64,000 bases of DNA from Brienomyrus brachyistius. Taxonomy: Eukaryota > Chordata > Actinopteri > Osteoglossiformes > Mormyridae. The notes under the pieces were generated by a model. It saw nothing but the letters and a program-made list of their open reading frames with translations. It searched no databases and was not told where the DNA came from. Position 1 is the stretch's first letter. Each line of letters starts with the position of its first letter. This document shows, in pieces, positions 50,201 through 62,204 of this stretch. The stretch covers positions 26,404,474 to 26,468,473 of the forward strand of contig NC_064540.1 in assembly GCF_023856365.1 (NCBI RefSeq), written 5' to 3'. The translations under genes and the position numbers were made by a program.

Positions 50201-50814
50201 TACTCTCTAATCGCTTTATCGATTCAGGATGATGTTACTCCAGAAATATGTCCTCCTCTGTGCTGGAGGTGGGGAAGGCGGAGTGGGTGTATATCAGATA
50301 TCCTTTTATTCTGCATCTATTTTCCCCTATGTATGCAATATATTGGTTTCTGATTGGTTTTAACAGGGAAAACCAAGGAAGGGCACGACGGGGTCGTTCC
50401 ACAGAATCTAATCAGATCCAGTTGCAGCATTGACTGCACAGGGATAGTCAATATTCATATAATAATTTATAATGAATCTTGGCATCATCTGCGATAATTT
50501 TAACAATATAATCTAAAGATCTTCAGTTACCCCACTGTATTTTTCGTACAAGTTTTTCCTGATTTTTACTGATGAATCGCACTTAGTTTCAGGTCTACTA
50601 CAATGTATGGTAGGGAGTAATTGAGCTTTTTCAAGATTCAAAGTGTTTATTGTCGTATGTACAGTAGAAAAGTGCATTTCTCTGTGCAACGAAATTCTTA
50701 CTTTGCTGTCCAGACAAAAATGCCGAGGTACAATATAACACAAAAAGTAGAAAAATTAATTCTTTTAAGTGTAATGTGCAAAAGAACTGAGTGTGCAAAA
50801 ATTACAGTATGAAG

Positions 50815-50865
50815 TAGTATGGTAGTATGGTATGGTATGGCTGTATGGTAGTATGATGTCCATTA
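50815..50865. repeat. (GTATGGTA)n-like simple repeat
   Basis: Imperfect tandem 'tatggtagtatgg' units near the LINE 3' UTR, probably LINE-derived. Confidence 0.7.
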
Positions 50866-51177
50866 ATCATACTGTACTCCTGTCAGCTGTTAAGGAGTCT
50901 GATGGCAGTGGGGAAGAAGGAGTTGTTAAGTCGGGAGGCTCTGGATCTCACACTTCTGTACCTCCGTCCTGAGGGCAGAAGTGTGAACAGTCCATGTTGG
51001 GGGTATGTGGGGTCTTTGAGGATTGGGGCAGCTCTCCTCTGGACTCCTCCTCTTCTCCTCCTCTAGCTGCTCAGCAAAGAGGGCAGCGGAGTCCTGATGA
51101 TCTTCTCCGCAGTCTTCACCACTCTCCGCAGGCGTTTGCAGTCCATAGCTGTAGTGCTGCCGTACTACGTGGTGATG

Positions 51178-51372
51178 CAGCTGGTCAGTGTGCTCTCCAC
51201 AATGCAGCTGTGGTCAGTGTGCTCTCCACAATGCAGCTGTGGTCAGTGTGCTCTCCACAATGCAGCTGTGGTCAGTGTGCTCTCCACAATGCAGCTGGTC
51301 AATGTGCTCTCCACAATGCAGCTGGTCAGTGTGCTCTCCACAATGCAGCTGGTCAGTGTGCTCTCCACAATG
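51178..51372. repeat. 27/29-bp minisatellite inside the LINE, 7 copies
   Basis: Unit 'cagctg(tg)gtcagtgtgctc', ending tccacaatg. One 27-bp unit, three 29-bp units, then three 27-bp units. It lies in the RT region after the C-terminal RT motifs in LINE order, so it arose within this copy or its source. Confidence 0.95.
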
Positions 51373-52570
51373 CAGCTGTAGAAGTTGCTGAGGATCTTGG
51401 TTTACATACCAAACTCCTTCAGCCTCCTCAGGAAATACAGCCGCTGTTGAACCTTCTTGACCAGCTGTGTGGTGTTCAGTATCCAGCTGAGGTCCTCACT
51501 GATGTGGGCGCCCAGGTACTTAGAGCTGCACACCCTCTCTACTTCAAGCTCCCGGATGAACAGTGGCTTATGAGGCCTCCTCCTCTTCCTCATGTCCACT
51601 ATCATCTCCTTTGTCTTGTCCGTGTTGAGGGTGAGGTTGTTGTCCTTACACCATGACACCAGACCGGTCACCTCTCTCCTGTAGGCTGCTTCATCCTGTA
51701 GGCCAGTGATGCGATCGTTCACTGCGGTGTCATCCGCGAACTTCAGGATGATGTTGTCTTTGTGGGAGGCAACACAGTCGTGGGTGAACAGGGTATAGAG
51801 GATGGGGCTGAGAACACAACCCTGTGGGATGCCAGCGTTTGTGGTGATGCTGGCTGAAGTCCTGTTACTGATCCTGACAGACAGGTCTGTCAGTCAAAAA
51901 GTCCAGGAGCCACTCACTGAGGGTGGGGTGCAGGCCGAGTGTGGTCAGTTTGTGGGTGAGTTTGTGGGGGATGACCGTGTTGAAGGCAGTTGTTGACTGT
52001 AATCAACAAAGAGCATCCTGATGTACAGTAGGAGTCTTTGTTTTCCAGGTGGGAGAGGGAATAGGGAAGGGCAGCAGCGATGGCGTCTGATGTGGACCTG
52101 CTGGGCCGGTAGGCATACTGCAGGGGGTCCAGAGTGTCTGGGATGTTGCTCTGGATGTGGGCCAGCACCACTCTCTCAAAACACTTTGCGATAATTGGAG
52201 TGAGTGCTAGTGGTCTGTAGTCGTTCATGCAGGTAGTTGTGCAGTGGTTGTGGTCTTGAAGCAGATGGGAAAAGTGCTCTGGCTGAGGGAGAGGTTGAAG
52301 ATTGAGGTGAGAACATCAGGTAGCTCGTTAGAACATGCTTTGAGGGCCTGCCCAAGGATGTTGTCTGGTCCTGCTGCCTTGCAAGGGTTGATCTTTCTCA
52401 GTGTCTTTTGTACCTGGTCTGCTGAGACTGGTGGTAGGGGGGAGGGGGGTCGGGTGGTCTGGGAGGGCTGGGTGTATGCATGCCTCCTCTCTGTGGTGTG
52501 GCTGGGGGTCTCAAAGCGGGGATAGAAGGTGTTGAGATCATCCAGCAGGCTGCCTGCAAAGCTGATGTTG

Positions 52571-54011
52571 TTCTGTGTTTGTCAATTGTCCTTGTAAAAG
52601 TCCCATTACAAAGCAAAGAAACAAGGTATGATAATTTGGGGCTTCTGTTGACTGTAATAATGTCCAGACCCTTAATATATGTTCAAATGCTTGGATTTTA
52701 TTGGTGCAATTAAAAAAAGACACTTAGAAATCATATGCCTGTCACGGCTTTGCTGTGGTGCACTTTGGTTGCTATGAAGCTACAGTGCGGTTTATCACTG
52801 CCACGGCAGACAATGTCTGTAATTACTGCATGCTCTGGGAGAAACGCACTATGCCCCAAATTAAGGCAGTAAATTCAAATTTTAGAAAGGCCTGGATCAT
52901 AGGTGGCACAATTATCTCCAAGGATACATGTAGCCGAGATGACAAATGTACAGCTGGTTAATTGACCTGAAATGCCACAATGACACAAAATAAATTCAAA
53001 GGGATCGTTTCAGATAAGACAGACACAAAATAAAATAATTTAGGAATCCATGCATAGGATCACAGATAAGGTGTGGTCTAGGTAATCATTGTTAAAATAA
53101 AATAAAGGCTTAAAAAAATTGATGTTGCGGACAGGAAACGGGAGCCCAATGGACACAATTTGGACTCTTCGTCCAATTTGGTCCTCTTCGTTCGTATGTC
53201 TGAAAGTTCGTAAGTTGCGGAGCGTCTTTATGTACATATAATTAATTTGGTAATATGGTAATACTTCTCCAAGAATGCACGACATGTAACAAGAAGCAGC
53301 AGCCAAGGGAAATGTCTTTATATGGAAATTTTACATTATTAGTTATATTTAGTCATGCTTTGTGTTGTCATTATGTTTAATTTATATTTTCTACATACTG
53401 TAGCGCCAGCGAGATGACTCTGCATAGCAGGACTCATTAGCATTTCCCAGCATGCTCCGCAAGGCTTGTAAATAGTCCCTGTGTGTATATTATTGTAAAT
53501 ATTTGTGCTGTATTCCCAATTGTTGTGTGTGCCCTTGCCTGTGCCTTGTGAACCCTGTTCCAACCTGACGTGTCTCTAGTCATTGTGTAACTACCCACTG
53601 TGCGTGTGCCTTACTGTCCGGCATCAAACCGCCCTCCCTCGTGTGGTGGTCTTACTTGTTTTTAATCCTTTTAAGGACTACAGATAAACAGCATTTTGGT
53701 TTCATTAAAGGTTTGTGTTCTTGTTCATACTGCTATGACTCCTGAGTCTACCAAGCACCACGATATGCTTGCAGAAATAAATGGACAATCTGAGTAAAAC
53801 CTTTAAAGAAGGCTATAAATGAGGGTCTTACCTCCCATTCAATCAGCGATAATTACTAGTGTGCTGAAGGAGGGAAGTGAAAGCGGGCAGCATCCCCTCT
53901 CTACACACCTTCTTTGATCGGTCTTAAAGAGTCTGACTTAAAGAGTCAGAGAGAAACACAGCAGGATGACAAGAGACCAGAATCTCTGCTCTTCTTGAAC
54001 ACTGCATTAGT
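52571..54011. other. Spacer between the two LINE copies
   Basis: AT-rich, no gene recognised. At about 53120-53230 there is 'cgtatgtctgaaagttcgta', possibly part of another dispersed repeat, which I could not classify. Confidence 0.45.
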
Positions 54012-56715
54012 CATAAGAACATAAGAAATTTACAAACGAGAGGAGGCCATTCGGCCCATCAGGCTCGTTTGGGGAGAACTTAACTAATAGCTCAGAGTTG
54101 TTAAAATCTTATCTAGCTCTGATTTAAAGGAACCCAGGGTTTTAGCTTGCGCTACACTAGCAGGAAGACTATTCCATACTCTAACTACATGCTGTGTAAA
54201 GAAGTGCTTCCTCAAATTCATTTTAAAATGTTCTCCTGCTAATTTTCACTTATGGCCACGAGTTCTAGTATTTAAACTTACGTATATTGAAATAGCCATT
54301 TGGCTGAACAGCATCCAGACCTATTATAATCGTATACATCTAGATCATGTCCCCCCTTAGTCTCCTTTGCTCGAGGGTAAACAGATTCAGCTCAGCTAAC
54401 CTCTCCTCATAAGACATTCCTCTAAGACCAGGAATCATTCTCAGAGCCCTACGTTGCACCTTTGTTGACATGGAAGCATCAACATACACACTGAGGTCTT
54501 TCTCGTAATCAGCTACCTTTATTTCAGTGGAATCCATAAAATATCTGTACTTTATATTTCTGCTCCCTGCATGGATTACCTTACATTTATCTATGTTAAA
54601 TTTCATCTGCCAGGTATCAGCCCAATGGTTAATTAATCCAGATCCCATTGTAGCCTCTCTGCTCCTAGATCGGTATCTGGTTCACCACCCACCTTGGTGT
54701 CGTCTGCAAATTTAACCAGTTTACTGTACGTATTGGTGTCAATGTCATGTAAATTAGGAACAATAGTGGTCCTAAAACTGAACCCTGCGGTACCCCACTA
54801 TGAACGCAGGCCCACTGCGACGTTGTGCCTCAAATAACTACTCACTGCTTCCTGTCTATTAACCAGTTTTCAATCCAAGCTGCTACAGTTCCTAAACTCC
54901 CTGCAGCTTTGAGCTTAAACAAGAGCCGTTTGTGGGGGACAACATCAAAGGTCTTCTGGAAATCTAAGTAGATCACATCGTAGGCCTTTTTGTGATAAAT
55001 TTCTCTTGTAGCTTCCTCAAAGAACTCAAGTAAATTTGAAACAGGATGTACCTCTCCTAAATCCACGTTGGCTATCCCTCAGAATATTATTTGCATCCAG
55101 GTAATTTACCATTTTCACTTGGATTATACCTTCCATTATTTTTACAGGAATGCTAGTTAAACTGACTGGCCTATAGTTTGCTGGATTACTTCTATCCCCT
55201 TTTTTGAATATGGGTTTTATATTAGCACGCTTCCAATCAGGAGGTACCACACCAGCAGATAACGACTTCTGGAATATTAAAGTTAAAGGTTGGCTAATCT
55301 ACTCTATACCTCCCCAATACACTGGTTCCCCTCTGGATCAGATGCAACCCATTCGTCTTGAAGAGGTCCCACCTGTTCCAGAAGGTCTTGCAGTGCCCCA
55401 TAAACCTATACCCCTCTTTCCTACACCACCATTTTAGCCAGGCATTGAATCTCCTTATCTCAGCTAACTCAGCCTGGCTTACACGTGGCACAGGAAGTAT
55501 TCCAGAGAATACCACTGTGGATGCTTCTAAGCTTATTTGCAACTTCTATAAATTTATCCTGCAGAACAGCCCTCCTGCCCTTTCGTTTGTCATTGGTGCC
55601 AACATGCACCATGACCACTGGATCCACCCCAGCTGGGGCCAAAAGCCTGTCTACACGATTCGGAAGGTCCCCTACCTGGGCACCAGGCAAGACACCATAC
55701 GGGACCCTCTATCACGGGTGCACACATAACTATCTACACCTCTAATAATTGAATCCACTACTACCATAACCTCCCTCCTCCTGGGGGTAGGCAGCTCCTT
55801 GGTGCCCAAGGGTCCACCTGCCTCCACAGTCTCTTCCGGCTCTAAAGCTGGAAGCACCTAAAAGCGATTAGACACCGTCACTTCAGGTGATGCCGCCTCT
55901 GTGAACTCTGTATGCCCTTTTCTACATCTACGACCTACGGTCACCCAGCTCTCTCAACCTACCTGTTCATTATTCTCCCCTTTCCCCACTTGTGACATAC
56001 ACACCTTCTCCCTAAAAGGTGTATTAACTCTCTCCTTTAACTCATTGTTGTGTTGGATGAGAGCCAGTTGCTCCTCGAGGTCACAAACTTTGACCATGAG
56101 TGAGTCCACTAACTTACATCGCAGATGAAGTCCGACTGGACGCAAGCATCCAGAAGGGCAAACATCCTGCAAACACAACACTGAGCTGGCCCCATAATTA
56201 ACTAGCTCTATATGACCCCATCCTTTACTCCCAGCCCAGTATATTTATATAGCGTATTTAACTTTTACTTGATTTAATTAACGTATAGTCAATACAATAA
56301 AATGGTAAGTACAATAAAATATTATATAAAGACTTGCGTTAAAATGGAACTTTTTAAAGTATCCAATAGGGTCAGAGATAACAACCTTAGAAATTAAACT
56401 TTTAAAATAACCAAATTAACAATTACCTACCCGAGACTAATTTCCACGTTTAACTAAAAAAAAATGAAGTTTTATTCTGGCAGTAGCCCTTCACAGCAGG
56501 CTACTGCTGGAGCGGGAAAAAAATTGAAAATGTCCTTCCGGCCCCCACTGGCGACCGAGCAAAGCTCAGGAGCAACTGTCCTTTTCCGAGTTAATGTTAC
56601 CGACGCTGGATAATACCACCCCGCGGGTGTTTGTGGCGAAGGTACGCAGACAAAAACGCCGCTCGCGTAACACCCGCCGCTATCAATAACACTCGCGTAA
56701 GTCAAAATGAAGACT
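54012..56715 (-). mobile_element. CR1-like LINE with ORF1 esterase; internally deleted
   Basis: Minus strand, 5' to 3'. A CpG-rich leader (56490-56710) is followed by an ORF1 remnant with LQDVCPSGC and DLEEQLALIQ coiled-coil-like (56180-55954). An SGNH-esterase-like domain comes next: VVDSIIRG at block I with G changed to V, VHVGTNDKRKG in the middle, GLHLIQRGTSVLG at the end (55860-55294). An RT fragment then gives VPPDWKRANIKPIFKKGDR, PVSLTSIPVKIMEG and YDVIYLDFQKTFDVVPH with the first catalytic Asp, then [12 protein letters not shown] and [11 protein letters not shown]. The tail ends in repeated TTCTTATG units, a CR1-type 3' end. The endonuclease and the N-terminal RT are missing between 55294 and 55262. 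Confidence 0.9.
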
Positions 56716-57894
56716 TGTAAATAGATTGTAAGCTAAGTCTGAGGAACATCCAAAAACCCAGGATGTAACTTTGGGAGCTAGAAACAGCACACTGCACATT
56801 AGCAAGCAAGAGAGAACAGAAATAGGTCGCAGCCAGTGGGATGCCATATTTGCACCTATGATGCCAATAACAACAACAAGAATAGCACTATGTAGTGTGT
56901 GAGTGTGTACATTGAGATGGCCTGGCTTGTGCTTCCTACTGTAGAACAGACTCCAGCCTCATCATGAATAAGCAGCATTAGATAAGTAATTATGGAAAAA
57001 GGGTGTGTGAGTGGATGGATAGATGGATGAATGGAGGGATGGATGGATGGTAGTCATTCTGCTGCCCAGAGTGCTTTGTACACCACTATCCAGTACTCTG
57101 CCAGTAAGTCAGAGCTAGACCCGTGTGTAGTATCTTATCTCCAAAGGAAGTCTTTTGCTGCATTCCACTGAGCTGAGAGACAATAGCAGAGCTGTGAAAA
57201 TCAGTCCCTGTCAGTCGCTGAGTGGAACTTCACTAATTCAATGGTACCACTAAAGGCATTTGATAACTGTCATACCCTGTCGCCAGTTAAGTTCAAATGG
57301 ATCACATTGCAGACGTTCTGAGATCCTTCCGCCTCAGTGCAATTCCATATTGATTTTGTATGTCCTCTATATCCATTAGAAGGCCACAATATCTTGCTGA
57401 TGCTATTATTGCAACTGTTCTCTTACAGTTGAGATACTCGCCCTTTTCCTCACGACAGAAAAAGGTAAAATGGTGTTAGAGAAAGAATGATTTTCCAGTA
57501 TTTCTCTGAATCTTTCACCACTTCCGACTAATCCAATATTAATAAAATTTATCACATGCATATAGGGTCAATGCATATAACAGACTCTTCTTTGTTATGC
57601 TGGGTCATTCATTGCATAAAACTGCTTTTTTGTAGCTAGTTAAGTGAAATACAAAATATGGTCCAGTATAATAATAAATTAATATCTTCGGTTGTGGATA
57701 GTATAATTCTTTTCAAACCTTCTGACAAACTTCAGCTGAACATTGATTCAGTAACCTGGACAGTAGTGTGATCTTCTCTGATGGACATCCAATACGTGTC
57801 TTTTGAGGCTAAGTCTTCTTAAAAATGGAAGTATTCTCCAACCAACATGTTTTTGACAAAGGTAAAAATCAATATTTAACATACATATATACAC
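56716..57894. other. Intergenic DNA
   Basis: No gene recognised. A degenerate GATG/GGATGGAT simple repeat is at about 57010-57050. Otherwise mixed AT-rich sequence. Confidence 0.5.
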
Positions 57895-58166
57895 AGGTGT
57901 GTAATTACATCTTTGTGGGGACTCACCATTAATTTCTGTGTGGAAAACTGTAACACAAACATGAGGAACTTAACCCCTACCCAGCCCTAACCGTAACCAT
58001 AAGTAACCAAACAAAATACAAGACTTTTGGCATTTTTTTCTTTTTTGACTGCATTCACAGATCGTCATGGAGACCTGAAACAAGGTCCCCATAACGTAAA
58101 AATAAAACAGCTTTTTATTACATTGTGGAGGAAAATTGGTCCCCACAATTTAATATAAACATAATC

Positions 58167-58174
<8 letters not shown>
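57895..58174. mobile_element. MITE-like repeat with GTGGGGAC ends, copy 2
   Basis: Same family as 38735-39006: tttgtggggactc at 57912, ggtccccacaa at 58138, core 'acccagccctaacc' and 'aaccataagtaaccaa'. Followed directly by a (CA)n tract as in copy 1. Confidence 0.83.

Positions 58175-58205
<31 letters not shown>
58175..58205. repeat. (CA)n microsatellite
   Basis: About 15 CA units adjoining the MITE-like repeat, consistent with growth from its CA-rich end. Confidence 0.95.
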
Positions 58206-58208
<3 letters not shown>

Positions 58209-58345
58209 ATGGGATGCCAGTCCACTGCAAGGCACACATGCTTTAGAGACGCCAAGCAATGCCTGGAAGAAACCCATGGAATACAGAGAGATCATGTGAA
58301 TTCCACACACACAGCAGGAAGGCAATTAGAATTCCCACCCCATAA
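58206..58345 (-). repeat. Diverged SINE-like repeat fragment
   Basis: Phrases 'gggatgccagtccactgcaa' and 'gaattccacacacacagcag' are an eroded version of the minus-strand family at 3511 and 24439. Confidence 0.6.
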
Positions 58346-59269
58346 GCAGGAAGCAACTGGGCCACTACATTATCTGTTTATGCATAACCATTTTCTGCAG
58401 TGTCACTTTATGCAAAACTGCAAAAGTGCATAGGCTGTCAACCCAAAGATTCTGTGTTTCATGGCTTAGAAATTAACTGATAACACTACAGAAAAGGTGC
58501 AAAAAAGCACAAATGCACTGCAATTTCCCTATGAGTCTGTCAGGGAAAGTTCATGCGATGGTTCAACTGAAACAATGAGAGCACATTTTAAAAATATTTT
58601 TTTCTTTTTTAAAATAGAGCTTATTTGAGCATGTGATCTAACAGCACAGTTTCTGTCCCGCACCCATTGGTGGTGTATCCTAAAGGCCTATACCCACGTC
58701 TTCCTGGGTAACCTTATCTCCCAGTGATAGTACCAGTTGCTGCTGAATGCACAAGCAGAGGTTTCAGCAGCTGCTTTCCAACACACTCTGTTGCAAGCAC
58801 TTCTGTCAAGCAGGCATTTACTCTGCCTTTCAAGCACTTGTGGTTCCTGAGGCAAGTACTACCACATATGAGGTTGCTGTGGCCTGATCCTCTGGAGAAG
58901 CCGCTGCCGCGGATACTTCTTGTTCACACGAGTGTGCTCACTCAACACGTCCACTCCAACTCTCCGCTCATAGAGATATGTGGACATCAGGTTATTTAAA
59001 CCCCAGACACATGCCTGCATGCCACAGACCCTGTAAATGCAAACAGGAGGAAATGAAGACAAGCACAACCACTGTATGCCACAACCCCAGCAATACTGAA
59101 ACCCAAAGGAAACCCCAAAGGCAAACCAAACGGCTTCAGATCCACCCACGCTCTTTCACAAGCAATACCTGCTCTTCAATGAGGCACCCAATCACCCTCT
59201 CAGGATCAAATACAACCCATTTTTACCCCAAAAGCAATTCCTTCATATGACTTTACAATTCTGGCATTA

Positions 59270-59560
59270 GGATGTATCTTTCAACTGTTTATCCTGTCCA
59301 GGGTCATGGGAAGACAGAAGCCTATCCCACACACAACAGTACGCAAGGTGGGTAAACTTTATATGGGATGCCAGCTCATCATAGGGCTCAGAGAGTTACA
59401 GTTACACACTACAGCCAATTTAGAGAATAAGTAGATTAACTGCACATTTTCGACTGTGGGAGGAAACTATACAACACAGGGAGAAGCCCCCCCCTACCCC
59501 CCCATCCTAGAGGTATGTGGTAGGGGTCCCAGCCACGGAGCCCCCCTGCCACCCAGGGTT
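59270..59560 (-). repeat. Diverged SINE-like repeat
   Basis: The order 'tatcctgtccagggtcatgg', 'agcctatcccacac', 'gggatgccagctcatc', 'cagccaatttagagaa' and 'gactgtgggaggaaac' follows the minus-strand order of the dispersed family at 24439, but the copy is old and has lost its head. Confidence 0.7.
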
Positions 59561-61349
59561 CAACAATGAGTGCTAGTAGCAGAATTTCAGTCCGACATTG
59601 ATGATGATTTGTCTCCTGAGATCCAGGGCCCAAATTCGTAACATTCACGAGAAGATATACTAATACAGGCCCGGGTGGTTGTCACACCCTTTACAACAGT
59701 GCACACCCCTCTCCCAATTAACGACACAAACTTGATTCAAAGGCTTCCAGACAGAAAAGCCGCGGATGTGATCCTGCTCAAATTGGAACTGGTATATACT
59801 GCCACCAAATGGAAATAAGGCAAAACTACAACTTAAGTTAACTGAAATTAACATAGGTACAGATGGAGTAAAGCTTTGCAAGTAGCAATCACAAACCTAA
59901 CATTAATAAAATGTGCTGATCGTTTGAGAATTGGTGAGCTTCCTCATTTACTTATAATGTAAAATCCTAGAATTAGCATGCAAACACACACCACATCAGG
60001 TAAGCCATGTCAACAGCAAGTGTCCCTTTTATTCCTTAATATGCACTAATTTACATGCAATAAATATTGACGTTTACCCATAAAACCTGAAAAGGTACTG
60101 TAACAGAAACACACACGCAAAATTTGAGTTTTAGTATAATATATTTCAGCCAAGACATCAATACAAATCAATTATTTCCCTGTTTTTTCTATAAAAGCAT
60201 TATGCAAAAAAATGACGATATATTACGGGAAACATGGTAGCCCTGTGACTTCAAATACAAAATAAAAACACTTGGGGGAAAATTTTTTATTTCATGAAAT
60301 CAATGCCTTTATAATACGAAAACAAAAATATTTAGGGACCTTATAAAATATATTACTATTGATCTCCGTAATGTGAAAAGTTAATAGTATTCATCAGAAT
60401 TAAATCAAGTCCATATCATTCAAAGAGTCACGTTTTCACATAACCAAACGGAGTCCCATGTCGTTAAATAAATGTGCCAATAAACGTTAGGTTTTTTATA
60501 ATAACAGTAAAACATAATATCTTGGAAACTGGAGTTTATGGCTGTTTCACTGTGAAAAACGATTCTTCTGTCACAATGCTATAAAAGGAGAAAGGAGTCT
60601 GAGTCCGGAATCTTCGCTTGTTGGAGACGCAGGCTCCCGGTATGCTGCAGCACATCACATTAGTGCTTCATTCCCTTATTGTTCACAGTGGTAGGAATTC
60701 AGAATGCTGGCACAATAGTTCTTCATCATAGCATTCTACAGGGAGACACAAGACAGAACACATATTGTGACTTGAAAATTAGGGATACCGATTATTTGCC
60801 AACAATTAACTACAACCGAGTTGATGGACAACAGAATTTCAGACACTGAAGTAGTGCTGCTTATGTCACCGTCTGACATCACTGCTACTTCTAGCTTGAT
60901 GTACACGCACTGTTTTGGTGCTTTCTCCACCAGAAGGCTCCACTAACAAGTGAATAACAGATTAGCGTGGCAGTGGATGTAGGTCAATACTGGCATTGAG
61001 GAGTCTCTGCCCCTTGTTGCTCATTTTGTGAATTTGGTCATTGCATAGCTAGCATCCATAGCTAGGTTAAATATAGTTCTATGGGCTGCCAGCTGGACCC
61101 TGGTAGGTAAGAGTGGGCCCCAAGCGATCTGCCAGACCCCACTCTCCCTTGTAACACTCGTCTCGCAAGCCTGGCGTGGTGGCCAGTGAGAGCTGAGGGT
61201 CTTAATCCCATTAGCGCCGCTCCAGTTCCCTGCATCAGCGCGAAGCGGAACAGATCTGGAGTGAGAAGAGGCTGCCCCGGGTTAGCTTCCGCTGTGACGC
61301 ATCGCTGCAGTCTGGAAATCCCACACGCACACTCCATATATTCCTATTA

Positions 61350-61500
61350 TTGTGGGGACTCTCCATTCATTTCTATGGGCACAACCCTAATGCAAACTAT
61401 GATATCCCTAAGCTTTACCCAGCCCTAACCTTAACCATAAGTAACCAAACAAAATACAAGACCTTTGACATTTTTAGTTTGTTAGATTGCAGTCAGATTT
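61350..61500 (+). mobile_element. MITE-like repeat with GTGGGGAC end, copy 3 (truncated)
   Basis: Begins ttgtggggactctccattc, as in copy 1, and keeps 'acccagccctaaccttaacc' and 'ataagtaaccaaacaaaata'. The right half with the GTCCCCAC end is missing. Confidence 0.8.
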
Positions 61501-61704
61501 TTAAGTCATCCCTGCCATCAGGAAGTCACTTCTGCCCTTTACCTGACTGATTTCTGCCCTGTTTCACCTTATTCTTGTGCACTGCTGTCTTAGAAATTTT
61601 GAACCCAGAAGCAACCCGCTGCTCAGCGTAGCCTTCTGCCAGCAGAACCAGGATTAAACCAGAATTTAATAATGCAGATTTGTTTAAAAATACAGTGATT
61701 CTGC

Positions 61705-61708
<4 letters not shown>

Positions 61709-61779
<71 letters not shown>

Positions 61780-61788
61780 TGTGCGTGC
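61709..61788. repeat. (GT)n microsatellite
   Basis: About 34 uninterrupted GT units, then a mixed GCGTGTGCGTGC end. Cys-Val and Thr-His open frames here are artefacts. Confidence 0.97.
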
Positions 61789-61801
61789 ATGCAATAACCC
61801 A

Positions 61802-61981
61802 CAGGTGTCAAACTCCAGTCCTGGGGGGCTGGAGTCCTGCACATTTTTTGGGTTTCCCCTCATTTAACACACCTGATTCAACTCCTTCTGCTAATTACCA
61901 CACAGCTCTTGAACTGAATCATTTATGGTGGAACAGGGAAAGAACTAAGTCACACAGGGCTCCGGCCCCCCAGGACTGGGG
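61802..61981. mobile_element. Foldback-type repeat (hAT-like MITE), right end lost
   Basis: Left: 'caggtgtcaaactccagtcc' then 'tgggggg'. The right arm 'ggctccggccccccaggactgg' is the inverse, but the terminal bases are missing. The inner 'ttaacacacctgattcaact' is typical of a common fish repeat. Superfamily by analogy only. Confidence 0.72.
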
Positions 61982-62204
61982 TATTCACCAAGTAACCACT
62001 AGATGGCAGAATTTGAACACAGTTGTGGCTAGGGACAACATTTAGTGAACCAAAATGCCAGCTGTATTAATTTAATTAAGGTCCATGCATTTACATCATA
62101 TGAAATTTCAAAGCAATACATTATTATTACACAGTCCCGTGACCCAGGGCCGGGATCTGACTCTGCACATCAGACCTGGCTCACAGATGCTGTTGGCGGG
62201 AAGT

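Larger units (their letters stand above)
39007..50629. other. Long intergenic stretch between inka2 and the LINE cluster
   Basis: No gene recognised in 11.6 kb. It contains a (CA)n at 39500-39520; an AT-rich block at 39840-40110 with an octamer ATGCAAAT at 39901; SINE-like copies at 42790-42955 and 50095-50200; a poly-G fish repeat at about 45830-45975 (17 G at 45844-45860); a 16-base C run at 46548-46563; and an AT-rich block at 48830-49200. Frames of 90-153 codons here have no recognisable domains. Confidence 0.5.
50630..52570 (-). mobile_element. L2/CR1-group LINE, 5'-truncated, degenerate reverse transcriptase
   Basis: Minus strand. 5' truncated near 52570, just before a DDLNTFYPRFE linker. 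The RT frame follows: [20 protein letters not shown] (about 52200), [20 protein letters not shown], and the catalytic FADDT at 51727-51741. Then come TGLVSWCKDNNLTLN, TKEMIVDMRK, SSKYLGAHISEDLSW and LYFLRRLKEFGM (51402). The frame is broken between 51914 and 51722, with the core holding the first catalytic Asp damaged or missing. The 3' UTR has 'gtgcatttctctgtgcaacg' and 'aaattcttactttgctgtcc' near 50670-50720. Endonuclease domain absent, so not mobile on its own. Exact clade (L2 against other CR1-group) is inference. Confidence 0.88.
59640..62204 (-). other. rap1a: Downstream of rap1a; possible 3' UTR
   Basis: Lies 3' of the rap1a stop on the minus strand. A minus-strand AATAAA occurs at 60028-60033, but it is not known if the UTR reaches it. 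It contains a MITE-like copy (61350-61500), a (GT)n tract (61709-61788), a foldback-type repeat (61802-61981) and a candidate minus-strand exon near 60680-60737. No other gene recognised. Confidence 0.4.

Noticed and set aside
50994..51656. 220-codon frame on the + strand
   Set aside because: Antisense shadow of the LINE reverse transcriptase, with Cys/Ala/Leu repeats from its tandem array.
61623..62045. Cys-Val and Thr-His repeat proteins
   Set aside because: Translations of the (GT)n tract.
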